The notes: generated by a model from the letters alone, not told the origin. Shown: positions 21,051 to 30,101, counted from the first letter of the stretch. The stretch: 64,000 nucleotides of DNA from Rhodobacterales bacterium HKCCE3408 (GCA_015689705.1 WVSN01000010.1:106613-170612); one strand, 5' to 3'. Made by a program: numbers and translations.

Positions 21051-21622
21051 GCAAACCGAACCCGAACGCCACAGCGCTCGACCTGCCGCCGGTCGATCCC
21101 CTGCCCCCGGCGACGCAGAAATACTTCGATGTCTGTGTCGAGAAACTGGGCATGATCCCGAACGTGCTGGCCGCCTACGCCTTCGACATCCAGAAGCTCG
21201 ACGCCTTCACGGCGATGTACAACGACCTGATGCTGGCCGAGAGCGGCCTGTCGAAGCTGGAGCGCGAGATGATCGCGGTCGTCGTCAGCTCGGTGAACCG
21301 CTGCTGGTACTGTCTCGTCGCTCACGGTGCCGCGGTCCGGCAACTTTCGGGCGATCCGGCGCTCGGCGAGGCGCTGGTGATGAACTACCGCTATGCCGAC
21401 CTGACGCCGAAGCAGCGCGCGATGCTGGATTTCGCCGTGAAGATGACCGAGGCGAGCGCGAAGATCGAAGATGCCGACCGGGACGCGCTTCGCGACGCAG
21501 GCTTCAGCGACCGCGATATCTGGGACATCGCCGCCGTCGCATCCTTCTTCAACATGTCGAACCGGATGGCCTCGGCCGTGGCGATGCAACCGAACTCTGA
21601 CTACCACGGGCAGGCCCGATAG
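21047..21622 (+). CDS. AhpD-like peroxidase-related protein (CMD family)
   Basis: A 191-residue carboxymuconolactone-decarboxylase-fold protein. The redox motif CWYC is followed by LVAHG, with a glutamate upstream (LEREMIAVVVSSVNRCWYC), as in the peroxidase-related branch. It would reduce peroxides with an unknown thiol partner. Its ATG overlaps the GNAT stop as ATGA; the next gene starts 4 bp downstream. Confidence 0.88.
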   Translation: MSKPNPNATALDLPPVDPLPPATQKYFDVCVEKLGMIPNVLAAYAFDIQKLDAFTAMYNDLMLAESGLSKLEREMIAVVVSSVNRCWYCLVAHGAAVRQLSGDPALGEALVMNYRYADLTPKQRAMLDFAVKMTEASAKIEDADRDALRDAGFSDRDIWDIAAVASFFNMSNRMASAVAMQPNSDYHGQAR

Positions 21623-21626
21623 GCCG

Positions 21627-22580
21627 ATGATCCGCGCCGCCCTCCTCTTCGGCCTCCTTGCCGCGCCGGCCTGGGCGCAGGGCATACTGGAGCTGCCGGA
21701 AACCGCGGAGGAAACGCTGACCGAGACCGAACGGCAGGGCAGCTACCTGATCCCGACCGCGCCCTGGGACGGCACCGGCATGCCCGCCTTCGAGGCCGAG
21801 GGGAACGTGCGGCGCGAAGTCTGGCGCATCGACGACTTCGCCGGCGGAACGGGCGTCCTGCTGGCGGTGCTGTCCGGCCAGCTGGACGACCAGGGCTTCG
21901 ATACGATCTTCTCGTGCACCGCGCGGATCTGCGGCGGGTTCGATTTCCGCTACGCGCTCGACATCGCGCCCGAGCCGGAGATGCACGTGAACATGGCCGA
22001 CTACGCCTTCCACGCCGCGCGGCGCGCGACGCCGGATGGTCCCGAATACGTCGCGCTCATGGTCAGCCAGGGCGGCGGATCGGGATTCGTGCAGGTGGTG
22101 GACGTCGTGCCCGCCACCGCCGAAATGTCGGACGTCACCCTGTCGACCCGCCAGCCCGACGCACCGGACGAGACGCCGGCGATCGAGGCGCCGGCCATGC
22201 CCGCGACTCTGGCCGGGGCGCTCACCGAGATCGGTCGCGCGCCGCTGCCGGGCGTGACCTTCGATTACGGTGCCACGGACCTCGCCGATACGGATCTGCC
22301 GATCCTGGCAGAGCTGGCCAGCTATCTCGAAGACAATCCCGGGATCCGTCTGACGCTGGTCGGACATACGGACGCCGAGGGCGGGCTGGCCGGGAACATC
22401 GCCGTAAGTCGCGCCCGCGCGCAATCGGTCCGGCGCGCACTGATCGACGATTACGGCATCTCGGGCGACCGGCTCTCGGCCGAGGGCATCGGCTACCTCA
22501 TGCCGCTCGCGCCCAATACCACCGAAGAGGGCCGCGACATCAACCGACGGGTCGAGGCGGTCGTCATCAATACTGAATAG
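21627..22580 (+). CDS. OmpA-family outer-membrane/periplasmic protein
   Basis: A 317-residue protein with a signal peptide (1-18, ending AWAQ), a central beta-rich region of unknown fold, and a C-terminal OmpA domain (about 210-317: FDYGATDL, LVGHTDAEG, NRRVEAVVI) that binds peptidoglycan. The ATG at 21627 starts the signal peptide. It ends just before a strong bidirectional hairpin. Confidence 0.87.
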   Translation: MIRAALLFGLLAAPAWAQGILELPETAEETLTETERQGSYLIPTAPWDGTGMPAFEAEGNVRREVWRIDDFAGGTGVLLAVLSGQLDDQGFDTIFSCTARICGGFDFRYALDIAPEPEMHVNMADYAFHAARRATPDGPEYVALMVSQGGGSGFVQVVDVVPATAEMSDVTLSTRQPDAPDETPAIEAPAMPATLAGALTEIGRAPLPGVTFDYGATDLADTDLPILAELASYLEDNPGIRLTLVGHTDAEGGLAGNIAVSRARAQSVRRALIDDYGISGDRLSAEGIGYLMPLAPNTTEEGRDINRRVEAVVINTE

Positions 22581-22583
22581 GCA

Positions 22584-22615
22584 AGGGGCCCGTCGCCGGC
22601 TGGCAACGGGCCCCT
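22584..22615. terminator. bidirectional hairpin between convergent genes
   Basis: A perfect 10-bp stem AGGGGCCCGT / ACGGGCCCCT (22584-22593 with 22606-22615) has a 12-nt loop. It starts three bases after the ompA-like stop and ends 28 bases before the LysR stop. There is no T-run, so it is a stable but imperfect terminator. Confidence 0.6.
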
Positions 22616-22643
22616 CCGCGGGAGTACCCCGGGCGCAAAGCCC

Positions 22644-23549
22644 TTACCAGTCGTCGGAGCCCTTGTCCTTGAACTGTTCGACCAGGAAGTCGATGAACGC
22701 GCGTACCTTGGGCTGCGTGTAGCGGCCCGGCGGATAGATCGCGTAGATACCCTGAACCTCCATCGGCAGATCCGGGATCGCATCCTCCAGCAGCCCCTGC
22801 CGCATCGGCTCGGCGTACAGGAAGCTCGGCAGGTAGGCGATGCCGAGCCCGCCGACGGCGGCGTTCAGGAGCGACTGGCCGTCATTGACGGTCAGCGAGC
22901 CAGCCGTGCGGACCTGGCGCTGTTCGCCGGACGGCGCGGTGACCTTCCAGACGTTGCCCGAGGACTGGTTGGAATAGTGGAGCAGCTTGTGCTCGTTCAG
23001 ATCGTCGATCTTCTGCGGCCGGCCGTGTCGCTGGAAGTAGGACGGCGAGCCGATCATGCGCTTGTTCGTCTCGCAGAGCTTGCGCGCACGCAGGCTCGAA
23101 TCCTCCAGCTCGCCCACGCGGATCGCGAGGTCGAAGCCTTCCGAGATCAGTTCGACATAGCGGTTGTTCAGCACCATGTTGACGGTGATGTCCGGGTAGG
23201 AGTGCAGGAATTCCCCGAGCACCGGCGACAGATGGTTCACCCCGAAATCGGTCGCGACCGAGACCCTGAGCAGGCCGGATGGCGCCGATTGCATCGCGGT
23301 GACCAGTGCGTCGGCCTCGCCTGCATCGTTCAGCACCCTCCGGGCGCGATCATAGTAGGCCAGACCGATCTCGGTCGGGCTGACACGCCGCGTCGTCCGG
23401 TTCAGAAGCCGGGCCCCAAGCCGGCTTTCGAGCGACGAGACGTGTTTGGATACCGCGGACTTCGAGATACCCATCTTCTTGGCAGCGTCGGTGAATCCCC
23501 CCTGATCCACTACGGTCGCGAATGCCTCCATTTCCGTCAAACGGTCCAT
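22644..23549 (-). CDS. LysR-family transcriptional regulator
   Basis: A 301-residue regulator with an N-terminal winged helix (FATVVDQGGFTDAAKKMGISKSAVSKHVSSLE, written here only as a region at about 10-40) and a C-terminal effector-binding domain. The ATG at 23549 starts the usual MDRLTEMEAF; a longer reading lacks support. No divergent structural gene adjoins it closely, so the target is not evident. The 275-bp upstream gap may hold its operator. Confidence 0.92.
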   Translation of the reverse strand: MDRLTEMEAFATVVDQGGFTDAAKKMGISKSAVSKHVSSLESRLGARLLNRTTRRVSPTEIGLAYYDRARRVLNDAGEADALVTAMQSAPSGLLRVSVATDFGVNHLSPVLGEFLHSYPDITVNMVLNNRYVELISEGFDLAIRVGELEDSSLRARKLCETNKRMIGSPSYFQRHGRPQKIDDLNEHKLLHYSNQSSGNVWKVTAPSGEQRQVRTAGSLTVNDGQSLLNAAVGGLGIAYLPSFLYAEPMRQGLLEDAIPDLPMEVQGIYAIYPPGRYTQPKVRAFIDFLVEQFKDKGSDDW

Positions 23550-23824
23550 AAGTACACCTGCACACCCTTGTAGTTGGCATTCGGACCATCGTTTCCAATT
23601 GCGGCGCGATTGCGGAGAGGGGCAGGCCAAAGCGGGGATTTACCGGGGATCGTTGGTGGCGCGTCAACAGAAATGGCCGATTCCGACGCCATCCTCCGGA
23701 AACTTCATCGGATCTAAACTCCGGGGCCGCATGAATTTACGATGAAAATCAGCGCGCTGGTCGCATCGACCCTGTGGCGCTTCATGCATTGCCCACGTTG
23801 ACGCAACGGAATTCGGAAAAGACG

Positions 23825-24439
23825 ATGAAGAAGTCAAAACGACTTTTCGATCTCGTGCTGGTGTCGCTTCTCGCGGTGCCCGTGGCGCTTGCCGTCGCCG
23901 GTATCGCTCTCTGGCTGCTCCTGCGGCAGGGGCGCCCGGTCTTCTTCGGATCCGAAAGAATGGCCGCACCGGGCCGGCCATTCACGCTCTGGAAGTTCCG
24001 GACGATGCGGCAGGGCGCGGATGACGGGCGCGCCACGGGGGGTGACAAGACGGTCGGGATCACGCCGGCCGGGCGGCGGCTGCGCGCCTGCCGTCTCGAC
24101 GAGTTGCCGCAGATCTGGAACGTGCTCCGCGGTGATCTCAGCTTCGTCGGCCCGCGCCCGCCGCTCCGCCGCTATGTCGAGGCGCATCCGGTTCTTTATG
24201 CGCAGGTGCTCCGCTCGCGCCCGGGGCTGACCGGACTGGCCACGCTGGTCTACAGCGGGGCCGAGGCGCGAATCCTGTCCGGCTGCCGTAGCTCGGACGA
24301 AACGGAGACCCTCTATCGCCGTCGCTGCATTCCACGAAAGGCGCGGCTGGATCTGATCTACCAGCACCGATGCGGGGTGGCGCTCGACACCTGGCTGATG
24401 GTGCGAACGGTCTCGCGGCTTTTCGCCGGCCCGGGCTGA
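23825..24439 (+). CDS. undecaprenyl-phosphate sugar-phosphate transferase (short WbaP/PglC type)
   Basis: A 204-residue initiating enzyme that transfers a sugar-1-phosphate to undecaprenyl phosphate at the membrane. One N-terminal hydrophobic segment (about 9-32) precedes the catalytic blocks KFRTMRQGA, RLDELPQIWNVLRGD, SFVGPRPP and RPGLTG. The four extra N-terminal membrane spans of long WbaP enzymes are missing, as in PglC. The ATG at 23825 begins MKKSKRLFDL. It opens the polysaccharide region and precedes galE. Confidence 0.9.
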   Translation: MKKSKRLFDLVLVSLLAVPVALAVAGIALWLLLRQGRPVFFGSERMAAPGRPFTLWKFRTMRQGADDGRATGGDKTVGITPAGRRLRACRLDELPQIWNVLRGDLSFVGPRPPLRRYVEAHPVLYAQVLRSRPGLTGLATLVYSGAEARILSGCRSSDETETLYRRRCIPRKARLDLIYQHRCGVALDTWLMVRTVSRLFAGPG

Positions 24440-24500
24440 GCGCGGTTTGACAGTACGGGCCGCCGGTGCCATCAGGATTCCGCGGCAGGAAGCGGGTTCG

Positions 24501-25499
24501 ATGGCCGGGCAGATTCTCTTGACGGGCGGGGCCGGCTATATCGGCTCTCACACTTACGTTGCGCTGCACGCTGCGGGGTTCTCGCCGGTCATTCTCGACG
24601 ATTTCCGAAACGCACGTGACGCGGTGCCCGAGCGGCTCGAACGCATCACTGGTGCTCCCGTTCCGGTTATCCGCGCCGATGTGCGCGACCGCGACGCCCT
24701 CGCCCGCGCCTTCGCTGAGAACGACTTCGTCGCCGTCGTCCATTTCGCCGCGCTCAAGGCCGTGGCCGACAGCATGGCCGATCCGGTCTCGTACTATGAC
24801 GTCAATATCGGCGGGCTGATTGCCCTTCTGGCCGAGATGGACGCCGCCGGGTGCCGCCGGCTCGTCTTCTCTTCGTCGGCCACCGTCTACGGCGAGACCG
24901 AAGAGAACCCGACGCCCGAGACCCATCCGCGCCGGGCGGCCAATCCCTACGGACTGACCAAGATCACCTGTGAGGGGATGCTGGAGCATCTCGGCCCGGA
25001 CTGGGCGGTCGGCATCCTGCGGTATTTCAACCCGGCCGGCGCGCACGGCTCCGGCCTTCTGGGCGAGGATGCCCGAAGCCCGAGCCAGAACCTGATGCCC
25101 GTGATGATCGAGGTGGCAACTGGTCGGCGCGAACGGCTCGACATTTTCGGAGACGATTACGACACGCCCGACGGAACGGCCGTCCGCGACTATATACATG
25201 TCGAGGATCTCGCCCGCGGGCACGTGCTGTCGCTGCGCGCGCTTCTGGAGGGCAAGGGCGGACACATCGTCAATCTCGGCACCGGGCGCGGCTACTCCGT
25301 GCGCGAGATGGTCGAAGGGTTCTCAGACGCCATCGGCCGTCCGTTACCGCACCGGATTGCGGCACGACGTCCGGGCGACGTGCCGATCTACCTCGCCCGA
25401 ACCGATCGCGCCGCCGAGCTTCTGGGCTTCCGGACCGAAAAGACGCTGGCCGAGATCTGCGACAGCGCCTGGCGCTGGTCGATGCGCAATTCCGACTAG
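24501..25499 (+). CDS. galE: UDP-glucose 4-epimerase
   Basis: A 332-residue extended short-chain dehydrogenase that interconverts UDP-glucose and UDP-galactose. The NAD-binding motif is GGAGYIGSH at the N-terminus; the catalytic Ser is in SSSATVYG and Tyr/Lys in PYGLTK. FNPAGAH and the terminal DRAAELLGF are typical of GalE. It feeds the surface polysaccharide pathway. It is convergent with the 4,6-dehydratase gene; the two stop codons lie in the palindrome CTAGCGCTAG (25496-25505). Confidence 0.94.
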   Translation: MAGQILLTGGAGYIGSHTYVALHAAGFSPVILDDFRNARDAVPERLERITGAPVPVIRADVRDRDALARAFAENDFVAVVHFAALKAVADSMADPVSYYDVNIGGLIALLAEMDAAGCRRLVFSSSATVYGETEENPTPETHPRRAANPYGLTKITCEGMLEHLGPDWAVGILRYFNPAGAHGSGLLGEDARSPSQNLMPVMIEVATGRRERLDIFGDDYDTPDGTAVRDYIHVEDLARGHVLSLRALLEGKGGHIVNLGTGRGYSVREMVEGFSDAIGRPLPHRIAARRPGDVPIYLARTDRAAELLGFRTEKTLAEICDSAWRWSMRNSD

Positions 25500-25501
25500 C
25501 G

Positions 25502-26563
25502 CTAGCTTCCCGCGGCGCGCTGGACTCCACCGGGCAGGCCCAACGTTCCGATATCGAACGCACCGCCGGCAGAGACGGCGGCTCTGACCTCGCGCATCAG
25601 CCGCGCGACTTCGATCTCGCTCAGCCGCGGTTCGGTCGCTGTGAAGATCCCGGGGTGGTGCGTCGGATGTTTCTGGCCTGACCAGGTCAGTTCCTCGACC
25701 AGCTTTTCGCCCGGGCGCAGCCCCGTCTCCCGCATCTCGATGTCGCCGCCCGGATTGGCGGTATCGCGCAGCGTCCGGCCGGCTGCGGCGATCACCTGTC
25801 GCGCAAGGTCCGCGATCCGCACCGGCGGACCCATGTCGAAAAAGTAGACCTCGCCGTTCCGGGCGATCGCGCCGGCTTCCAGCACCAGTTGAACGGCCTG
25901 TCCGACGGACATGAAATACCGCTCCATGCGCAGGTCGGTGACGGTCACCGGGCCGCCGCGTTCGACCTGTTCCCGGAACCTCGGCAGGACGGAGCCGGAG
26001 GAGCCCAGGACATTGCCGAAGCGGACGATCCCCGTTGCGATCCCCGGCGCGCGCGATGCGAGATCCTGCACCAGTTGTTCCGCGATCCATTTGGTCGCGC
26101 CCATCAGGCCGGCCGGCCGCACTGCCTTGTCCGACGAAATGAGCACGAAGCGGCGGATACCCGCCCGCTCTGCGGCACGAAAGAGCGTATCGGTCGCGAT
26201 CACGTTGTTCGAAAGCCCGGCGACCGGGTTCGCCTCGACCAGCGGGACGTGCTTGTAGCCGGCGGCGTGAAGCACGATTTCCACCCCCTCGGACGGTAGG
26301 ATCCGGTCCAGGAGCCTGTCATCCCCGGCCGAACCGAGAATGGGCACGATCGGGACCCCCGCGGCCTCTGCGATGGGCGCGATCGTTTCGGCAACGGAGT
26401 AAAGCGCGTATTCCGAGTGATCGAGCAGGATCAGCCGGGACGGGCGCACCATCGCGAGCTGGATCGCAATCTCCGATCCGATGGAACCGCCGGCACCGGT
26501 CACCATCACCGACCGGCCGCGATAGCAATCGTGGGCACCGTCGAAATCCGCCGACTCCTGCAT
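25502..26563 (-). CDS. soluble UDP-sugar 4,6-dehydratase, FlaA1/CapD catalytic domain
   Basis: A 353-residue nucleotide-sugar dehydratase. It has the NAD motif TGAGGSIGSEI, ISSDKAV, and the MGATK site that replaces the usual YxxxK in the FlaA1/WbpM group. The long CapD-type proteins have four N-terminal membrane spans; none is encoded upstream in frame, so this is the short soluble form. Start: ATG at 26563 with aaaggg before it. The product is probably a 4-keto-6-deoxy sugar for amino-sugar synthesis; the exact substrate is unknown. Confidence 0.87.
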   Translation of the reverse strand: MQESADFDGAHDCYRGRSVMVTGAGGSIGSEIAIQLAMVRPSRLILLDHSEYALYSVAETIAPIAEAAGVPIVPILGSAGDDRLLDRILPSEGVEIVLHAAGYKHVPLVEANPVAGLSNNVIATDTLFRAAERAGIRRFVLISSDKAVRPAGLMGATKWIAEQLVQDLASRAPGIATGIVRFGNVLGSSGSVLPRFREQVERGGPVTVTDLRMERYFMSVGQAVQLVLEAGAIARNGEVYFFDMGPPVRIADLARQVIAAAGRTLRDTANPGGDIEMRETGLRPGEKLVEELTWSGQKHPTHHPGIFTATEPRLSEIEVARLMREVRAAVSAGGAFDIGTLGLPGGVQRAAGS

Positions 26564-26610
26564 GGCAACCCTTTCGCTTGATCCAAATGCCACGCCAGAC
26601 TGCCCCAGCA

Positions 26611-26628
26611 GGGTAAATTGCGGGTAAA
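26611..26628. repeat. direct repeat GGGTAAA in divergent promoter region
   Basis: GGGTAAA occurs at 26611-26617 and 26622-26628, 11 bp apart (one helical turn), between the divergent dehydratase and epimerase genes. The spacing would suit a protein binding one face of the DNA. Confidence 0.3.
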
Positions 26629-26692
26629 CCGGGCGGCCGAATTTCCACGCGCCGGATAGCGGCTGCCGCGGCTGGCTGCTATGTGGCGAACC

Positions 26693-27721
26693 ATGACCGG
26701 CAACGATACCAGTACGATGGGGCGCACCGCGCTCGTGACCGGGGCGGCCGGGTTCATCGGCTACCATCTCTGCGCGCGCCTTCTGGCCGAGGGCTGGCGC
26801 GTTGTCGGGCTCGACGCGATGACCGACTACTACAACGTTCACCTGAAGGAACGCAGGCGCGCCATGCTTCTGCAATCTCAGGGGTTTTCCTTCGTCGAAG
26901 AGCGGATTGAGACGCCCGGCGTGCTGCACGGCCTGTTCGACGAGCTGCGCCCCGACGCGGTCGTCCACCTGGCGGCGCAGGCAGGGGTCCGCTACTCGAT
27001 CGAGGCGCCGGAAAGTTATGTCGAGGCGAACCTCGTCGGCACGTTCCGGCTGCTCGAGGCGATGCGTGCCTTTCCGCCAGCCCACAGCCTTCTCGCCTCA
27101 ACGTCCTCCGTCTACGGGGCGAACGAAGACATGCCGTATGCCGAGACCGACAAGGCCGACAGCCAGATGTCGTTCTACGCGGCGACCAAGAAGGCGAACG
27201 AGGCGATGGCGCATTCCTATGCCCATCTCTACGACCTTCCGGTCACGATGTTCCGCTTCTTCACGGTCTACGGACCCTGGGGGCGGCCGGACATGGCGCT
27301 GTTCAAGTTCACCCGCGCGATCCTCGAAGGCGGGCCGATTGACGTCTACAACCATGGCGAGATGAGCCGGGATTTCACCTTCGTCGACGATCTGGTGGCC
27401 GGCATCGTCCGGCTGATCGACGCGGTCCCGGTGCGTGGAGCGCCGGTCGAGGGCGACAGCCTCTCGCCGGTCGCGCCCTACAGGATCGTCAATATCGGAA
27501 ACGCCGCGCCGGTGCCGCTGCTCGACTTCATCCACGCGATCGAGGGTGCGACGGGCTGCAGGGCCGAGATGCGGATGCTGCCGATGCAACCGGGCGACGT
27601 GCCGGCGACCTGGGCGGATACCGCGCTTCTGGAACGGCTGACCGGCCACCGGCCCGCGACGCGGATCGAGGACGGCGTCGCCGCTTTCGTGGCCTGGTAC
27701 CGGGACTATTACGGAATTTGA
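26693..27721 (+). CDS. UDP-glucuronate 4-epimerase family protein
   Basis: An extended short-chain dehydrogenase of about 342 residues, converting UDP-glucuronate to UDP-galacturonate. It has GAAGFIGYH for NAD, the GLDAMTDYYNV block typical of uronate epimerases, STSSVYG, the YAATKKANE catalytic site, and FFTVYGPWGRPDMA. With ugd 0.5 kb away it would complete UDP-Glc to UDP-GalA. The start is uncertain: ATGs occur at 26681, 26693 and 26717, none with a strong ribosome site. Confidence 0.88.
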   Translation: MTGNDTSTMGRTALVTGAAGFIGYHLCARLLAEGWRVVGLDAMTDYYNVHLKERRRAMLLQSQGFSFVEERIETPGVLHGLFDELRPDAVVHLAAQAGVRYSIEAPESYVEANLVGTFRLLEAMRAFPPAHSLLASTSSVYGANEDMPYAETDKADSQMSFYAATKKANEAMAHSYAHLYDLPVTMFRFFTVYGPWGRPDMALFKFTRAILEGGPIDVYNHGEMSRDFTFVDDLVAGIVRLIDAVPVRGAPVEGDSLSPVAPYRIVNIGNAAPVPLLDFIHAIEGATGCRAEMRMLPMQPGDVPATWADTALLERLTGHRPATRIEDGVAAFVAWYRDYYGI

Positions 27722-27731
27722 GGAGATCGAG

Positions 27732-28127
27732 ATGATCCTGACCGAACACGGCGAACACCCTACGGCGAATGGACCGGCGGAGTATTTCACGGGTACGGTA
27801 CGGCTGGCCCGCCTGCGCGAAAGCGAAACGCCGTCTCGCGTGAATGCCGCGCGGGTCACGTTCGAGCCCGGCGCGCGGACCGCGTGGCACACGCATCCGA
27901 TGGGTCAGCTCCTGATTGTGACCGAAGGCGAGGGCTGGACGCAGACCGAGGGCGGCGAGAAGCGGACGATCCGGCCCGGCGACACCGTCTGGTTCGCCCC
28001 GGGCGAACGGCACTGGCACGGCGCAACGGCCGACAGCGCGATGACCCATATCGCGATCCAGGAGGCGGTCGACGGCAAGGCCGCCGACTGGGCGGAACAT
28101 GTCCCGGATCAGGTCTATCTGGGCTGA
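27732..28127 (+). CDS. cupin-domain protein
   Basis: A 131-residue single cupin. Motif 1 is WHTHPMGQLLIVTEGEGW and motif 2 is PGDTVWFAPGERHWHG, with metal ligands in HTH, E and the late H. The closest style is the small cupins that accompany carboxymuconolactone decarboxylases or act as hydroxynitrile lyases; the function here is unknown. It has aggag before the ATG, 10 bp after the epimerase stop, so it shares that transcript. Confidence 0.82.
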   Translation: MILTEHGEHPTANGPAEYFTGTVRLARLRESETPSRVNAARVTFEPGARTAWHTHPMGQLLIVTEGEGWTQTEGGEKRTIRPGDTVWFAPGERHWHGATADSAMTHIAIQEAVDGKAADWAEHVPDQVYLG

Positions 28128-28215
28128 AGGTCTGTTCGACCCCATTTGCACCTGCTAATCACCCCGCCGAGCCGGGCGCGTGCGTCCGGAATTATTGGCC
28201 AGCGGAGCGGCACTT

Positions 28216-29520
28216 ATGCGCATTACCATGATCGGCACCGGTTACGTCGGACTCGTGTCCGGTGTCTGCTTTTCCGATTTCGGACATGACGTTGTCTGCG
28301 TCGACAAGGCGCCGCAGAAGATCGAGATGCTGAAGGCGGGCAAGGTCCCAATCTACGAGCCGGGCCTCGATGCGCTGATGGCCAAGAACGTGGCGGCCGG
28401 CCGTCTGAGCTTTACCACCGACCTTGCGGAGGCCGTGGACGGGGCCGAGGCGATCTTCATTGCCGTCGGGACACCGACGCGCCGCGGCGACGGCCATGCC
28501 GACCTGACGTATGTCGAGGCCGCCGCGCGGGAGGTGGCGCAGGCGCTGACCGGCTACGCCGTGGTCGTCACGAAATCGACCGTCCCCGTCGGCACCAACC
28601 GCAAGGTCGCCGACTGGATGCGCGACGCCCGCCCGGATGCCGATTTCGACGTCGCATCGAACCCCGAATTCCTGCGCGAAGGCGCGGCGATCGACGATTT
28701 CATGCGCCCCGACCGCGTCGTCGTCGGCATCGAGACCGAGCGCGCGGCGCAGGTCATGGCCGATATCTACCGCCCGCTCTTCCTGCGCGATTTCCCGATC
28801 GTGACGACAGATCTCGAGTCGGCCGAGATGATCAAGTACGCGGCCAACGCCTTCCTCGCGACCAAGATCACCTTCATCAACGAGATTGCCGCTCTCTGCG
28901 AAAAGGTCGGCGCGGACGTGAAGGAAGTGTCGAAGGGCATCGGACTGGACGGCCGGATCGGCAACAAGTTCCTCCATGCCGGACCCGGCTATGGCGGATC
29001 GTGCTTCCCCAAGGACACCTCGGCGCTTGCCCGGATCGGGCAGGAATTCGCCTCGCCCCAGAACATCGTCGAGACGGTCATCCGCGTGAACGAGGGCGTG
29101 AAGTCGCGCATGATCAGCAAACTGCGCGAGCTGTGCGACGACAGCTTCAATGGCAAGACCGTCGCCGTGCTTGGCGTGACGTTCAAGCCGAACACCGACG
29201 ACATGCGCGACGCGCCAAGCCTGACGATCGTGCCCGCGCTCGTCGGCGGCGGCGCCCGGGTGCGGGTAGTCGATCCGCAGGGCCGGCGAGAGGGCGAGAC
29301 GCTTCTGCCGGGCGTGGAGTGGCTGGACGATCCCTATGCCGCGGCGCAGGATGCCGACCTTGTCGTGATCCTGACGGAATGGAACGAATTCCGCGCGCTC
29401 GACCTGTCCCGGATGCGAAAATCGATGCGGACGCCGCGGCTCGCCGACCTGCGCAACATCTATTCCCGCGACGATGCAACAAATGCCGGCTTCGAGTCTT
29501 ATACGGCTGTCGGGCGGTAA
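28216..29520 (+). CDS. ugd: UDP-glucose 6-dehydrogenase
   Basis: A 434-residue NAD-dependent enzyme oxidising UDP-glucose to UDP-glucuronate. It has N-terminal GTGYVGL, the sugar-binding EFLREG, the central EMIKYAANAFLATKI helix, the catalytic cysteine in GPGYGGSCFPKD, and VLGVTFKPNTDD in the C-terminal domain. The ATG at 28216 gives MRITMIGTGY; an upstream start at 28180 is unlikely. It feeds the adjacent epimerase. Confidence 0.95.
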   Translation: MRITMIGTGYVGLVSGVCFSDFGHDVVCVDKAPQKIEMLKAGKVPIYEPGLDALMAKNVAAGRLSFTTDLAEAVDGAEAIFIAVGTPTRRGDGHADLTYVEAAAREVAQALTGYAVVVTKSTVPVGTNRKVADWMRDARPDADFDVASNPEFLREGAAIDDFMRPDRVVVGIETERAAQVMADIYRPLFLRDFPIVTTDLESAEMIKYAANAFLATKITFINEIAALCEKVGADVKEVSKGIGLDGRIGNKFLHAGPGYGGSCFPKDTSALARIGQEFASPQNIVETVIRVNEGVKSRMISKLRELCDDSFNGKTVAVLGVTFKPNTDDMRDAPSLTIVPALVGGGARVRVVDPQGRREGETLLPGVEWLDDPYAAAQDADLVVILTEWNEFRALDLSRMRKSMRTPRLADLRNIYSRDDATNAGFESYTAVGR

Positions 29521-29605
29521 CGCCGGCGGCACGGCCTGAAACAATCTCAAGCCGCTGATAATAAATACGAAAATCGCATATTGCAGCGGTCTCTCGAGGT
29601 CGTGC

Positions 29606-29617
29606 ATCACGCGTGAT
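29606..29617. repeat. 12-bp perfect palindrome
   Basis: ATCACGCGTGAT is self-complementary and lies 154 bp before the next start, in an intergenic region with an AT-rich stretch just upstream (29560-29580). It is a candidate operator; no family motif was recognised. Confidence 0.35.
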
Positions 29618-29720
29618 TCATCAGCCGATGACGCCGTCTTACGTTGCGGTCATCGCGCGTTGCGGCCTCATGGCCCGATGCGCACCTCAGGCCAGCGACA
29701 GGGAGGACCCCGTCGCGTTC

Positions 29721-29748
29721 TGATCCCGGCGAGGGGCCGGGAGGATCA
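29721..29748 (+). promoter_or_regulatory. leader hairpin before small exported protein gene
   Basis: TGATCC-CGGC pairs with GCCG-(gga)-GGATCA, making a 10-bp stem with one 3-nt bulge and a 5-nt loop. It ends about eight bases before the aaagga ribosome site, where it could affect translation or message stability. Confidence 0.35.
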
Positions 29749-29770
29749 AACGCCTGAAAGGAACTACCCG

Positions 29771-30094
29771 ATGAAGAAACTCGCCATCGCCGCGCTCATG
29801 GCTTCCGCTTTCGCCGCACCGGCCTTTGCCGACGCCCACGCGCGCAGTGTCGCCGTCTCGATCTTCAACGCCTCCGAGGACATGGCGCTGGAGAACATCA
29901 TGTCCACGACCGAGCCTCAGCTCGTCGACATCACCATGGACATGACGCTCGCCGAAATCATAAGCCAGCTGAACATGAACGCCGACATGGGCGACGACAT
30001 GATCGGTTCGATGGTGCTGACGATCGCGCCGAACATGAACCTCGCGCAGGACATCTTCGACGAGATCATGGCCGCAGACGACGACAACAACTGA
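29771..30094 (+). CDS. small exported acidic methionine-rich protein
   Basis: A 107-residue protein with a clear signal peptide (1 to about 21, MKKLAIAALMASAFAAPAFA). The mature part is acidic and contains about a dozen methionines, often next to Asp (ITMDMT, NMNADMGDDM), and ends DDDNN. The pattern could suit metal binding, but no family is recognised. It has a good ribosome site (aaagga) and is followed at once by a strong terminator, so it is a single-gene transcript behind a 250-bp upstream region. Confidence 0.72.
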   Translation: MKKLAIAALMASAFAAPAFADAHARSVAVSIFNASEDMALENIMSTTEPQLVDITMDMTLAEIISQLNMNADMGDDMIGSMVLTIAPNMNLAQDIFDEIMAADDDNN

Positions 30095-30101
30095 TCCCGA
30101 G

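Noticed and set aside
25502..27085. N-terminal extension of the 4,6-dehydratase to 527 residues
   Set aside because: The extra 174 codons are the reverse of the epimerase gene and encode no membrane spans; the ATG at 26563 has a ribosome site.
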